Origin: an uncultured Curvibacter sp.
Lineage (GTDB): Bacteria > Pseudomonadota > Gammaproteobacteria > Burkholderiales > Burkholderiaceae_C
Length of the DNA stretch: 34,475 nucleotides
Assembly: GCA_903902035.1 (NCBI GenBank)
Contig: CAIUTG010000040.1
Location: 1-34,475, forward strand
Direction: 5' to 3'
Below the pieces are notes generated by a model. The model was given only the letters and a program-made list of their open reading frames with translations, was not told the origin of the DNA and ran no database searches. Of this stretch, positions 7,313-16,071 are shown one piece after another. A program made the position numbers and the translations under genes. How positions within the stretch are numbered: the stretch's first letter is position 1; the number at the start of each line of letters is the position of its first letter.

Positions 7313-8026
7313 TCAGCTGAGGTCTTCAATGCCCAGGGTGGGCGCACGGTAGTTTTTGTTTTTGAAATTCACGATGTTCAGCGCATGGGTTTCAATGACC
7401 CCAGGAAAACCAATCATCTTCCAGCCCTGCTTGTCGCGGTTGCCGCCATAAATGGGGTCGGCAAACAAGCCCTCCACCACGGTCTGGTAGAGGATGCTAA
7501 AAAAAGCTTTGGCAGGCAAGCCGCTGGCAAACTGAATTTTCCCTGCTTCCAAGGCTTTGAGCACGGTCTCCCGGTCGACCTCACTCAAAAGATCAAACGT
7601 CTTGCCATGGTTTTTTTCACAATGGGCATTGGTCTGGGCAATCCCGGTCCGGTAAATTTCGGCGGGTGTCAACGGGGATTGATACCCTTGGCTCGGCTCC
7701 CCCGGCGCCCATGGGCCTTGCAGGTACATGCGATCCCCCCGCCCCCATCCCCCAGCCAAGGCGCGGTCGATGTAAACAGGAATACCCAAGTCAACCCCAT
7801 GGGGTGACAAGTGATCGGCGGGCACCATGTGCATGGCCACGGCTTCGACAAAGCCCGCCTCGTCGGGGGTGAGGTAGAGGTAGCCCTGCACCGAAGGCTT
7901 GCCGGCTTGAGTTGCCTGTGGCGCAGGGGTGTCGGCCTGTGCACTGACGCCGCCTCCCAGGGCGGAACCCACTGTCGCCCCCGTCACCAGAGCGCTCCTT
8001 AACCAACTTCGTTTGCTTTCATCCAA
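7313..8026 (-). CDS. Gluconate 2-dehydrogenase subunit 3 family protein
   Basis: The 237-residue protein is the small partner of the GMC dehydrogenase. Its N-terminus DESKRSWLRSALVTG, followed by a hydrophobic stretch and VSAQA, looks like a Tat signal with a KR pair in place of RR. The mature part has the subunit 3 hallmarks (YLTPDEAGFVEAVAMHMVPAD, GVDLGIPVYIDRAL, FFSILYQTVVEGLFADPIYGG). The start codon is TTG, supported by a GAGGAGA Shine-Dalgarno ending six bases upstream. The nearby ATG is out of frame. The gene heads the four-gene oxidative operon. The 165 bp upstream (8027-8191) carry an ATCGCGAT palindrome, but I see no convincing -35/-10 pair and no copy of the GATAGCGCTATC operator. 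Confidence 0.88.
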   Translation of the reverse strand: MDESKRSWLRSALVTGATVGSALGGGVSAQADTPAPQATQAGKPSVQGYLYLTPDEAGFVEAVAMHMVPADHLSPHGVDLGIPVYIDRALAGGWGRGDRMYLQGPWAPGEPSQGYQSPLTPAEIYRTGIAQTNAHCEKNHGKTFDLLSEVDRETVLKALEAGKIQFASGLPAKAFFSILYQTVVEGLFADPIYGGNRDKQGWKMIGFPGVIETHALNIVNFKNKNYRAPTLGIEDLS

Positions 8027-8191
8027 GCCCGTCTCCTCGTTTTTTTAAGCGATGCCCAGATCGCGATGTGCCTCAAGCCAAACGCAAAGCTTACTCCTGA
8101 ATGCCTCCAGGCTTGGGCCAAATCGCTCATTCATAGTCCTGAACATGACAAGCGCCAGGAACCCACGACCAACCCCCTGGCGGCCTGCGGT

Positions 8192-9260
<1,069 letters not shown>

Positions 9261-9268
<8 letters not shown>

Positions 9269-9299
9269 GGTGGCTCATGGTGGCTCGTGGTGGCTCAGG
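9261..9299. repeat. 10-bp tandem repeat over a start codon
   Basis: TGGCTCATGG occurs twice in direct succession, followed by TGGCTCGTGG and a partial TGGCTCAGG, giving nearly four units. Read on the minus strand, units 1 and 2 each supply an ATG. Unit 1 starts the CaiB-family gene. The ATG in unit 2 opens a seven-codon ORF that terminates just inside that gene. The unit length is not a multiple of three, so copy-number change would alter the decoy frames upstream of the true start. Confidence 0.85.
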
Positions 9300-9304
9300 C
9301 GAAC

Positions 9305-10435
9305 TCAGGCCAAGGCCCGCTGAATGAGGATTTTTTGCACATCCGAGGTGCCTTCATAAATCTGACACACCCGCACATCGCGGTAGATGCGCTCCACCGG
9401 GAAGTCGCTCACATAGCCATACCCGCCCAAGGTTTGAAGGGCGGCGCTGCAGACTTTTTCCGCCATTTCGCTGGCGAACAATTTGGCCATGGCGGCCTCT
9501 TTCAAACAGGGTCGGCCCGCATCCCGCAGGGCGGCGGCATGCCAGGTCAATTGGCGCGCGGCCTCCAGCTGCGTGGCACATTCGGCCAAACGAAACCCCA
9601 CCGCCTGGTGGTTGAAGATGGCCGTGCCAAAACTTTGGCGCTCCTTGGCATAGTGAATCGCCACGTCCAAGGCACTGCGTGCCATGCCGATGCTTTGAGA
9701 GGCAATGCCAATGCGCCCGCCCTCCAGCGCACCCAGGGCGATGCCGTAACCGGCGCCCTCTTGTCCAATCAGGTTGTCGGCGGGAATGCGGCAGTTGTCA
9801 AAGTTGATTTGCGCCGTGTCGCTGCTGTGCTGACCGAGTTTGTCTTCCAAACGCGCGACCTGATAACCGGGCGTGTCGGTGGGCACCAAAAAGGCGCTCA
9901 GGCCTTTCTTGCCCGCGCCTTTGTCGGTGACGGCAATGACGATGGTTACATCGCCATTTTTGCCACTGGTGATGAATTGCTTGACGCCATTGATGACATA
10001 AGCGTCACCGTCTTTCACCGCCGTGGTGCGCAAGGCCGAGGCATCGCTGCCCACATGCGGCTCGGTCAGGCAAAACGCGCCCAGCATCTGGCCTTGGGCC
10101 AGGGGGGTGAGCCACTGCTTTTTTTGTGCCGCATTGCCATGCCGCATCAGGATGGCGTTGACGGGGCAATTGGTGACGCTGATCACGGTGCTGGTGCCGC
10201 CGTCGCCAGCGGCCACCTCTTCAATCACCAACGCCAGCGACAAATAGTCCAGCCCGGCGCCGCCCAGGTCTTCGGGCACGCAAATGCCGTAAGCTCCCAA
10301 GGCGGCCAGCCCTTTCAAGGCCTCTTTGGGAAAGTAATGGGCCTTGTCCCATGCGGCGGCATGGGGCCACAGCTCGGCCTGGGCAAAGTCGCGCACCGCA
10401 TCGCGGATCATCTCTTGGTCTTGACTGAGGAGCAT
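9305..10435 (-). CDS. Acyl-CoA dehydrogenase
   Basis: The 376-residue FAD enzyme has the usual length and layout of short/branched-chain acyl-CoA dehydrogenases. It has a helical N-terminal domain (GLAALGAYGICVPEDLGGAG), a beta domain with FCLTEPHVGSDASAL and YVINGVKQFITSGKNGD, and a C-terminal helical domain ending in QTLGGYGY and IYEGTSDVQKILIQRALA. The catalytic base is E361 in YEGTSD. It oxidises an acyl-CoA to the trans-2-enoyl-CoA and passes electrons to ETF. It sits between the SDR and CaiB genes with an 11-bp gap on its 5' side. Chain-length preference cannot be told. Confidence 0.95.
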   Translation of the reverse strand: MLLSQDQEMIRDAVRDFAQAELWPHAAAWDKAHYFPKEALKGLAALGAYGICVPEDLGGAGLDYLSLALVIEEVAAGDGGTSTVISVTNCPVNAILMRHGNAAQKKQWLTPLAQGQMLGAFCLTEPHVGSDASALRTTAVKDGDAYVINGVKQFITSGKNGDVTIVIAVTDKGAGKKGLSAFLVPTDTPGYQVARLEDKLGQHSSDTAQINFDNCRIPADNLIGQEGAGYGIALGALEGGRIGIASQSIGMARSALDVAIHYAKERQSFGTAIFNHQAVGFRLAECATQLEAARQLTWHAAALRDAGRPCLKEAAMAKLFASEMAEKVCSAALQTLGGYGYVSDFPVERIYRDVRVCQIYEGTSDVQKILIQRALA

Positions 10436-10446
10436 GGTGAAAAATC

Positions 10447-11211
10447 TTATTTAGCGGCCATGCGAATGGCCCCGTCCAAGCGAATCACTTCGCCATTGAG
10501 GTACTGATTGGTGAGGATGTGTTCGACCAAGGCGGCGTATTCTTCGGGCTTGCCCATGCGCGGGGGAAACGGCACCATCTTGCCCAAAGCCGCTTGCACA
10601 TCGGCGGGCATGCCCAGCAGCATGGGCGTTTCCATGAGGCCGGGGGCAATCGTCATCACGCGCACCCCACTGCGGCACAGCTCGCGCGCAATCGGCAAGG
10701 TCATGGCCACCACGCCCCCCTTGGACGCCGCATAAGCGGCCTGGCCGAGTTGGCCATCAAAGGCGGCCACCGAGGCGGTGTTGATGATGACGCCGCGCTC
10801 GCCCGTCGGGTCGGGCTCGGACGGGTTCATGATTTCTGCCGCCAGCCGAATCATGTTGAAGGTGCCAATCAGGTTGATGTGGATGGTGCGGGTAAAACTG
10901 TCGAGCGAGTGGGCGCCATCACGGCCCACCACTTTTTCAGCGGGTGCAATGCCTGCGCAATTCACCAAGCCGCGCAGGGTGCCTAAGGACTGGGCCACCG
11001 CAAAAGCCAGGCGGGCACTGTCGTCGCGGGTGACGTCGGTCAAGACAAAACGGGCCCGCTCACCCAGCTCGGCGGCCACCGCCTCGCCGGTCTGGGTGTT
11101 GACGTCGGCCAGCACCACCCAAGCGCCCAGGCCGATCAATCGGCGCGCCGTGGCGGCGCCCAAGCCCGAGCCCCCCCCGGTCACCACAAACACCTGGTTT
11201 TCAATCTGCAT
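10447..11211 (-). CDS. Short-chain dehydrogenase, 3-hydroxyacyl-CoA dehydrogenase type II-like
   Basis: The 254-residue Rossmann enzyme has the NAD-binding TGGGSGLG (residues 11-18), NCAG, and the catalytic set S147, Y160 and K164 (AAYAASKGG). The acidic residue in VVLADVN suggests NAD rather than NADP. The sequence resembles HSD17B10-type 3-hydroxyacyl-CoA dehydrogenases ([44 protein letters not shown]). It would oxidise 3-hydroxyacyl-CoA to 3-ketoacyl-CoA, one step after the neighbouring acyl-CoA dehydrogenase. No enoyl-CoA hydratase or thiolase is in the window. It is the first gene of its operon. Confidence 0.93.
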   Translation of the reverse strand: MQIENQVFVVTGGGSGLGAATARRLIGLGAWVVLADVNTQTGEAVAAELGERARFVLTDVTRDDSARLAFAVAQSLGTLRGLVNCAGIAPAEKVVGRDGAHSLDSFTRTIHINLIGTFNMIRLAAEIMNPSEPDPTGERGVIINTASVAAFDGQLGQAAYAASKGGVVAMTLPIARELCRSGVRVMTIAPGLMETPMLLGMPADVQAALGKMVPFPPRMGKPEEYAALVEHILTNQYLNGEVIRLDGAIRMAAK

Positions 11212-11306
11212 AGCGAACCCGTCCTCGTGAATCCAAAGCCGCCACTTTAATGGGCGCGGGCAAGGCTGTGAATCCCCAAATCACCGAATCGCTATAGGCA
11301 TAACCC

Positions 11307-11750
11307 TCAGTGGTTTTGCGAGGGCGAGATCACAATGGTGGCCGTGCCGCCCCCCCAAAAATTGGCCGGCACGATGACCACGGTGGCACTGCGATCGGGT
11401 CGGGTGAACACCAACTGGGTTTGCTCGGAGCGCACCGTGGAGACCAAAGTCCAGCCTTTTTCGGGGTAGGTTTTGATGAAGAACCGGTAGGCAATGTCGT
11501 CGTCCTTGCCGATGTCCAGGGTGAGTTTGCCGTACCAGTTTTCACCATTGCCCACGGTGAAGGATTTGTCTTGCTTGATGATGGCGCCCGGGGGCGCCAG
11601 GGCCGTTGAAAAGGTGCCCGAGCCGGTGAGCCCCGGGTTGGCGGCAGAACCGCTGGTGTCGCCCACGGGGGTGGAAGAACAGGCGGAGATCAAGAGCAAG
11701 GCCGCGCTGCCGAAAATACAAGACCAAAGTGGCCATTTAGGTGTGTTCAT
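11307..11750 (-). CDS. Predicted lipoprotein of unknown function
   Basis: This 147-residue protein starts MNTPKWPLWSCIFGSAALLL and has a lipobox LISAC followed by SSTP, so it should be lipid-anchored in the envelope. The start was chosen because the signal sequence begins there. An upstream in-frame extension to 11906 would put about 50 unrelated residues ahead of the signal. The mature part is rich in beta-strand-like stretches (ENWYGKLTLDIGKDDDIAYR, TQLVFTRPDRSATVVIVPA). I do not recognise the family. It is monocistronic and divergent from the AEC permease, with a 207-bp gap between them. That gap contains a TACAAT box at 11930-11935 reading toward the permease but no clear -35. Confidence 0.8.
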   Translation of the reverse strand: MNTPKWPLWSCIFGSAALLLISACSSTPVGDTSGSAANPGLTGSGTFSTALAPPGAIIKQDKSFTVGNGENWYGKLTLDIGKDDDIAYRFFIKTYPEKGWTLVSTVRSEQTQLVFTRPDRSATVVIVPANFWGGGTATIVISPSQNH

Positions 11751-11957
11751 GTCAAAACCCGATGCGGGCCCTGTGGGTGGAGTGAGAGGAGCCAAAAGAC
11801 TATCAGATCCCCGGATTTTAAGGACATCAAAAGTCTCAAGGGTGAATTTCACACGACGATGCGCCATGATTCGGGCTTTCAACTCGGCCCCCCAGTCCAC
11901 CCTCATCTCTCACCATTTCTACAATCGGGGCTTTATCCAAAAGCAACTGGCCCCCTC

Positions 11958-12923
11958 ATGCTCGATATCCTCGCCATCACAGGCCCCATTTACCTGCTCA
12001 TTGCCCTCGGATTTGCAGCCACCCAATGGGGGGGGTTCGAAAAGTCGGACACAAGAACCTTGGGCAAGTTTGTCATTCAACTGGCCCTGCCGGCCCTGTT
12101 GTTCAAAGCCCTCTCACAGAACAAGCTGAGTGAGTTTTTCAACTGGGGCTACTGCCTGGCCTATGGCTTGGGCACCCTGCTCACCGTCGGTGTGGGTTAC
12201 GCCTGGACCCGCAAAGGGCAAGGCCAGAGCGCCTTGACCAGCACCTTTGCCGCCATGGGCATGTCTTGCGCCAACAGTGGCTTCATCGGGTATCCCATTT
12301 TGTTGCTGGTGCTGGCTGCGGTGGCGCCGGTGGCCTTGGCCATGAACATGATGGTCGAGAACCTGCTGATTTTGCCGCTGCTGCTTTTCATGGCCGACAC
12401 CGCGGCCCAAGGCCACGCTTCCTGGCACACCCTGACCCAGGCTTTCAAGAATCTTTTGAAGAACCCTTTGATCCTGGCCATCCTGGCGGGGCTGGCCAGC
12501 GCGTCGCTGAACCTGCAGTTGCCCGAAGTCATCAACCAGTCGGTTAAATTTTTGGCCCTTTCCTGCAGTGCCTTGTCCTTGTTCGTGATTGGGGGCACCT
12601 TGGCTGGCCTGTCGCTCAAGGGCATGGGGTCTCGGGTTTGGCCGATTGTGATTGGCAAACTGGTTCTACACCCGGTCCTGGTGCTGGGTGTTGTCGGCTT
12701 GATTCAACTCGGCGGCGGCGTGACGGGCTTTGATGGGCGCCAGCAAACCGCGGTGTTGCTCACCGCAGCCATGCCCATGATGGGCATTTACACCACATTG
12801 GCCCTGAAATACGAGCAAGAGGCGTTGAGTGCAGCGGCTCTGCTGGTGGCCACCGTGGCGTCTTTTTTCACCCTGAGTGTGATTTTGTGGGCCTGTCATG
12901 ACACGCTTTCCCTGCTGCACTGA
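11958..12923 (+). CDS. AEC-family (auxin efflux carrier) permease
   Basis: The 321-residue protein starts MLDILAITGPIYLLIALGFA and has about ten hydrophobic helices split by a central polar loop, the architecture of AEC/malate permeases. Typical features are the first-helix YLLIALGFAATQ, LGKFVIQLALPALLFKALS, MGMSCANSGFIGYPILL, and the mirrored C-terminal half with TAAMPMMGIYTTLALKY. Bacterial members transport dicarboxylates or other organic anions, and the substrate is unknown here. The start was placed at the ATG directly before the first helix, although its Shine-Dalgarno is weak. The 3' end overlaps the next gene by 26 bases. Confidence 0.9.
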   Translation: MLDILAITGPIYLLIALGFAATQWGGFEKSDTRTLGKFVIQLALPALLFKALSQNKLSEFFNWGYCLAYGLGTLLTVGVGYAWTRKGQGQSALTSTFAAMGMSCANSGFIGYPILLLVLAAVAPVALAMNMMVENLLILPLLLFMADTAAQGHASWHTLTQAFKNLLKNPLILAILAGLASASLNLQLPEVINQSVKFLALSCSALSLFVIGGTLAGLSLKGMGSRVWPIVIGKLVLHPVLVLGVVGLIQLGGGVTGFDGRQQTAVLLTAAMPMMGIYTTLALKYEQEALSAAALLVATVASFFTLSVILWACHDTLSLLH

Positions 12924-13455
12924 GCGGCCCCAATCGCTGCGCCAAACACGCACCGCTGCGGGCTGGTGCCTGGGCCTTTGTGTGGCCTGGGCCTTGGGGG
13001 GGTGTGGCTCCGTATCGCTGGCACCCGATGCGGTCACCCCAACCACCCCAGGCCGCGCTTCCCCGCCCCTGATCCAGGCCGAGCAAGCTCAGGATGTGAC
13101 CATCCGCGCCCTGGGTCTGGTGGGCACGCCGTACCGCTATGGCGGCAACACCCCGGAGTCTGGTTTTGACTGCAGTGGTTTGATTGGCTATGTTTACCTC
13201 AGCCAAGCCGGTGTCAAAGCCCCCCGCACCGTGGCCCAGTTGGGCAATTGGGGGCAGTCCGTGTCGGCGGCCCAACTGCGCGCAGGCGATTTGGTGCTGT
13301 TCAGCCAAAGAGCGGGCAGCACCCCCCACCATGCCGGCATCTATGTTGGCCAAGGCCGCTTCGTGCATGCGCCCTCCACAGGCGGCGAGGTGCGGCTGGA
13401 CCGATTGGAGAGCAAATACTGGTCGGCGCTGAACGTGACGTTCAGGCGACCTTGA
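12898..13455 (+). CDS. NlpC/P60-family peptidoglycan hydrolase lipoprotein
   Basis: The 185-residue protein has an N-terminal signal with a lipobox LGGC (C36), so it is probably outer-membrane anchored. The C-terminal NlpC/P60 domain has catalytic Cys92 in FDCSGL, His145 in HHAGIYVG and a third polar position at His157 (FVHAPSTGG). The preceding GTPYRYGGNTPESGFDCSG is characteristic. Such enzymes cleave D-gamma-glutamyl-diaminopimelate bonds in cell-wall peptides. The start lies inside the end of the AEC permease gene and is the only ATG that leaves a full signal. Its last 14 bases overlap the convergent response-regulator gene. Confidence 0.93.
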   Translation: MTRFPCCTERPQSLRQTRTAAGWCLGLCVAWALGGCGSVSLAPDAVTPTTPGRASPPLIQAEQAQDVTIRALGLVGTPYRYGGNTPESGFDCSGLIGYVYLSQAGVKAPRTVAQLGNWGQSVSAAQLRAGDLVLFSQRAGSTPHHAGIYVGQGRFVHAPSTGGEVRLDRLESKYWSALNVTFRRP

Positions 13456-13834
13456 GCGTCACCAGCTCTTTGGCTTTATTGACCAACTCTTCCGACTTGA
13501 AGGGCTTGGAAAAGGTGGCTTTGGCACCCAGGGACTCCAGGGACTGAATGCCCAAGCGGTTTTTTACCAAATGGCTGGCGCCCGAGACCAGAATCACGGG
13601 CAATTCGGGGTGGCTTCGGGACAATTTGGCGATCAGCTCGACGCCATTCATGTTCGGCATCAACAAATCCGTGACCACCAGGTCGATCTGGGTTTCATAA
13701 AGCCAATGCATGGCCTCCAGTCCGTCTTCGGCGCCGATCACATGAAAGCCATTGAGTTCAAACAGCTCCTGCACACCACTGCGCAACAGGTCTTCGTCTT
13801 CAATTAGCAAAATGGTGGGCATCGGTTCGGACAT
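13442..13834 (-). CDS. Stand-alone response regulator receiver protein
   Basis: The 130-residue protein is a single CheY-like receiver domain: acidic pocket E12-D13, phosphoacceptor D56 (VVTDLLMP), S84 and the conserved K110-P111 (FSKPF). No DNA-binding or output domain follows. No histidine kinase is in the window, so it is an orphan that must signal through a partner. The start at MSEPMPTILLIEDED is preferred because the longer frame adds an unrelated N-terminus that overlaps the DUF779 gene. Eleven bases separate it from DUF779 on the same strand, so the two may share a transcript. Confidence 0.9.
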   Translation of the reverse strand: MSEPMPTILLIEDEDLLRSGVQELFELNGFHVIGAEDGLEAMHWLYETQIDLVVTDLLMPNMNGVELIAKLSRSHPELPVILVSGASHLVKNRLGIQSLESLGAKATFSKPFKSEELVNKAKELVTLKVA

Positions 13835-13845
13835 GGGGGCTGATT

Positions 13846-14223
13846 CTAGCCGTGACTTTGCCTGGCCGCATTGACTTCTTGCATTTCCGCGTCCGTGAAC
13901 AGGCGCGAGCGAGTGTGAAAGGCCTTGCCTTCCGAACCCTCCAGCGAAAAAGTCCCCCCAGTGCCCTCCACCACGTCGATGATGAGCTGGGTGTGTTGCC
14001 AATACTCATATTGACTGACACTCATGTAAAAAGGGCAGCCCCCAATCTCACCCAGGTACACATCGCCTGGGCCGATGGTCAAATCGCCCTTCATGTAGCA
14101 ATTGGCCGCGCTGTTGTCGCAACAGCCTCCCGACTGGTGGAAAAACAAATCAGGCCCATGTTTGGTTTTGAGCAGCTCGATCAAAGCCAGCGCCTCGGGC
14201 GTGGCGGTTACACGTTCAACCAT
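13846..14223 (-). CDS. DUF779-family protein, aldehyde dehydrogenase partner
   Basis: The 125-residue protein matches DUF779, a small family repeatedly encoded beside acetaldehyde dehydrogenases. It has a cysteine cluster SGGCCDNSAANCY (C34, C35, C42) and a further C63 in EIGGCPFYMS, suggesting metal or redox chemistry, and a conserved YWQHTQLIIDVV stretch. The start is supported by a GGAG Shine-Dalgarno at 14230-14233. It follows the aldehyde dehydrogenase on the same strand, but a strong terminator hairpin lies in the 56-bp gap. Its expression therefore seems to depend on read-through. The biochemical role is unknown to me. Confidence 0.9.
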   Translation of the reverse strand: MVERVTATPEALALIELLKTKHGPDLFFHQSGGCCDNSAANCYMKGDLTIGPGDVYLGEIGGCPFYMSVSQYEYWQHTQLIIDVVEGTGGTFSLEGSEGKAFHTRSRLFTDAEMQEVNAARQSHG

Positions 14224-14237
14224 GGCGTTCTCCAATG

Positions 14238-14266
14238 AAAAAAGGGCCAGCACCCGGCTGGCCCTT
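14238..14266 (-). terminator. Strong intrinsic terminator after the aldehyde dehydrogenase gene
   Basis: On the minus strand a perfect 10-bp stem (AAGGGCCAGC pairing with GCTGGCCCTT, 14242-14266) closes a five-base loop and runs into six T residues. It begins 14 bases after the dehydrogenase stop. Only four bases separate its T-run from the DUF779 Shine-Dalgarno, so no promoter can fit between them. Confidence 0.9.
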
Positions 14267-14279
14267 GATGATTTCAGGC

Positions 14280-15800
14280 TCAGAAAAAGCCCAGCTTGCT
14301 TTCGCTGTAACTGACCAAGAGGTTCTTGGTTTGTTGGTAGTGGTCCAGCATGACCTTGTGGGTTTCACGGCCAATGCCCGACTCTTTGTAACCACCAAAT
14401 GCGGCGTGGGCCGGGTAGGCGTGGTAGCAGTTGGTCCAAACCCGACCGGCCTTGATGGCACGGCCCATGCGGTAGGCCACATTGCCATTGCGGCTCCAGA
14501 CCCCTGCACCCAAGCCATACAAGGTGTCGTTGGCGATGGCCAGCGCTTCGGCCTCGTCCTTGAAGGTGGTCACGGCCAGCACGGGGCCAAAGATTTCTTC
14601 CTGGAAGATGCGCATTTTGTTGTGGCCCTTGAACACCGTGGGCTGCACATAGTAGCCCGCAGCCAAGCCCCCGGCCTGGTGCGACTGCTCACCGCCCACC
14701 AGCACCTGTGCGCCCTCTTGCTTGCCCAAGTCGAGGTAGGTCAAGATTTTGGTCAACTGCTCTTTGGAGGCCTGCGCACCAATCATGGTGTCGGTGTCCA
14801 AGGGGTTGCCTTGTTTGATGGCTTTGATGCGCTCCAAGCAACGGGCCATGAATTTGTCGTAGATGGACTCCTGGATCAAGGCACGCGAAGGGCAGGTGCA
14901 AACCTCGCCCTGGTTGAAGGCAAACAAGACCAGGCCTTCAATGGCCTTGTCCAGGAAGCCATCGTCTTTGTCCATCACATCGGCAAAGAAGATGTTGGGG
15001 GATTTGCCGCCCAATTCCAGGGTGGCGGGAATCAGGTTGTTGGCAGCCGCTTGGGCGATGACGCGGCCCGTGCTGGTCGAGCCCGTGAAAGCGATCTTGT
15101 TGATGCGCTTGCTGGTGGCCAGGGGGAAACCCGCTTCACGGCCATAGCCGTTGACGACGTTGAGCACACCTGGAGGCAACAGGTCGGCCACCAGTTCCAA
15201 CAAGATCAAGAGGCTGATGGGGGTGGATTCGGCGGGCTTCAAGACCACGCAATTGCCGGCACCCAGGGCGGGGGCCAGCTTCCAGGCGGCCATCAAAATG
15301 GGAAAGTTCCAGGGGATGATCTGCCCCACCACGCCCAGCGGTTCATGGTAGTGATAGGCGACGGTGTTCTCGTCAATGTCGCTCAGGGCGCCTTCTTGTG
15401 CGCGCACACAACCGGCAAAGTAGCGGAAGTGATCGACCGCCAGCGGAATGTCGGCATTCAGGGTTTCGCGGATCGGTTTGCCGTTGTCCACGGTTTCGGC
15501 ATAGGCCAGCAGTTCAAGGTTGGTCTCAATGCGGTCGGCGATTTTCAAGAGAATGTTGGAGCGAGTGGCGGGGTCGGTCTTGCCCCAGGCATCGGCTGCC
15601 GCGTGGGCAGCATCCAACGCCAGTTCAACGTCTTCGGCCGTGGAGCGCGCCGCTTGGGTGTACACCTGACCAGAAATGGGGGTGATCACATCAAAGTACT
15701 GGCCTTTGAGGGGGGCCACCCATTTGCCGCCGATGAAGTTGTCGTAGCGGGCCTTGTAAGCGATCTTGGCACCTTGGGTACCAGGGGCTGCATAAATCAT
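14280..15800 (-). CDS. acoD: Acetaldehyde/aldehyde dehydrogenase, AcoD/ExaC type
   Basis: The 506-residue NAD-dependent dehydrogenase has the length of the Ralstonia AcoD/Pseudomonas ExaC group. Visible motifs are the oxyanion-hole segment IPWNFPILM, the cofactor loop [10 protein letters not shown], general base E262 in LELGGKSPN and catalytic C301 in FNQGEVC. It oxidises acetaldehyde (or a similar short aldehyde) to the acid, as in ethanol or acetoin catabolism. A sigma-54 promoter lies 37-51 bases upstream, with inverted repeats about 165 bp further. This matches the known sigma-54/AcoR-type control of acoD in Ralstonia. The AcoR-like activator is not in the window. DUF779 follows after a terminator. 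Confidence 0.93.
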   Translation of the reverse strand: MIYAAPGTQGAKIAYKARYDNFIGGKWVAPLKGQYFDVITPISGQVYTQAARSTAEDVELALDAAHAAADAWGKTDPATRSNILLKIADRIETNLELLAYAETVDNGKPIRETLNADIPLAVDHFRYFAGCVRAQEGALSDIDENTVAYHYHEPLGVVGQIIPWNFPILMAAWKLAPALGAGNCVVLKPAESTPISLLILLELVADLLPPGVLNVVNGYGREAGFPLATSKRINKIAFTGSTSTGRVIAQAAANNLIPATLELGGKSPNIFFADVMDKDDGFLDKAIEGLVLFAFNQGEVCTCPSRALIQESIYDKFMARCLERIKAIKQGNPLDTDTMIGAQASKEQLTKILTYLDLGKQEGAQVLVGGEQSHQAGGLAAGYYVQPTVFKGHNKMRIFQEEIFGPVLAVTTFKDEAEALAIANDTLYGLGAGVWSRNGNVAYRMGRAIKAGRVWTNCYHAYPAHAAFGGYKESGIGRETHKVMLDHYQQTKNLLVSYSESKLGFF

Positions 15801-15836
15801 TTGTCTCTCCTTTTGTTAATGGACACCAGACCCATT

Positions 15837-15851
15837 GCAAAAGAAATGCCA
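15837..15851 (-). promoter_or_regulatory. Sigma-54 (-24/-12) promoter of the aldehyde dehydrogenase gene
   Basis: On the minus strand the sequence reads TGGCAT, five bases, TTGC, followed by AA. This matches the sigma-54 consensus TGGCAY-N5-TTGC with exact GG/GC spacing. Transcription would start near 15825, leaving a leader of about 25 bases. An upstream activator and sigma-54 should be required for expression. Confidence 0.85.
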
Positions 15852-15938
15852 ACGCTTCAAACCAGCCATTGGTCCTGAATTAAGGCACTTTCATAGGCGA
15901 AAATAGGGTCGCTGTATACACTTAAACATAAAGAAATG

Positions 15939-15954
15939 AAAGCAAGCTTGCTTT
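15939..15954. promoter_or_regulatory. 16-bp perfect palindrome between activator sites and sigma-54 promoter
   Basis: AAAGCAAGCTTGCTTT is a perfect 16-bp dyad followed by further T residues to 15958. It lies about 100 bp upstream of the sigma-54 promoter and roughly 60 bp from the distal inverted repeats. It could be a second regulator site or, on the plus strand, a weak hairpin with a T-run. No owner can be named. Confidence 0.45.
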
Positions 15955-15992
15955 TTTTCCCCTCGGTAATTTCGCGAGCATCCGTCCTAATT

Positions 15993-16020
15993 TGTCACAG
16001 CGGGACAGTGTCTCCTGACA
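15993..16020. promoter_or_regulatory. Candidate enhancer-binding-protein sites (TGTC/GACA inverted repeats)
   Basis: Two adjacent inverted repeats are visible: TGTC-N7-GACA (15993-16007) and TGTC-N4-GACA (16009-16020). Their centre lies about 165 bp upstream of the -12 element of the aldehyde dehydrogenase promoter, a normal distance for a sigma-54 activator acting by looping. They also lie about 50 bp upstream of the divergent ModE-like gene and might affect that instead. Confidence 0.55.
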
Positions 16021-16071
16021 GACCCATCGGGGTTTCTACCAGGCCTTCGCCATTCAGGAGAAAATGAAACC

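Noticed and set aside
14235-15878. A 547-codon plus-strand frame antisense to the aldehyde dehydrogenase
   Set aside because: Shadow of the dehydrogenase. Low-complexity Gly/Val/Gln composition, no recognisable motif, and it runs over the terminator and the sigma-54 promoter.
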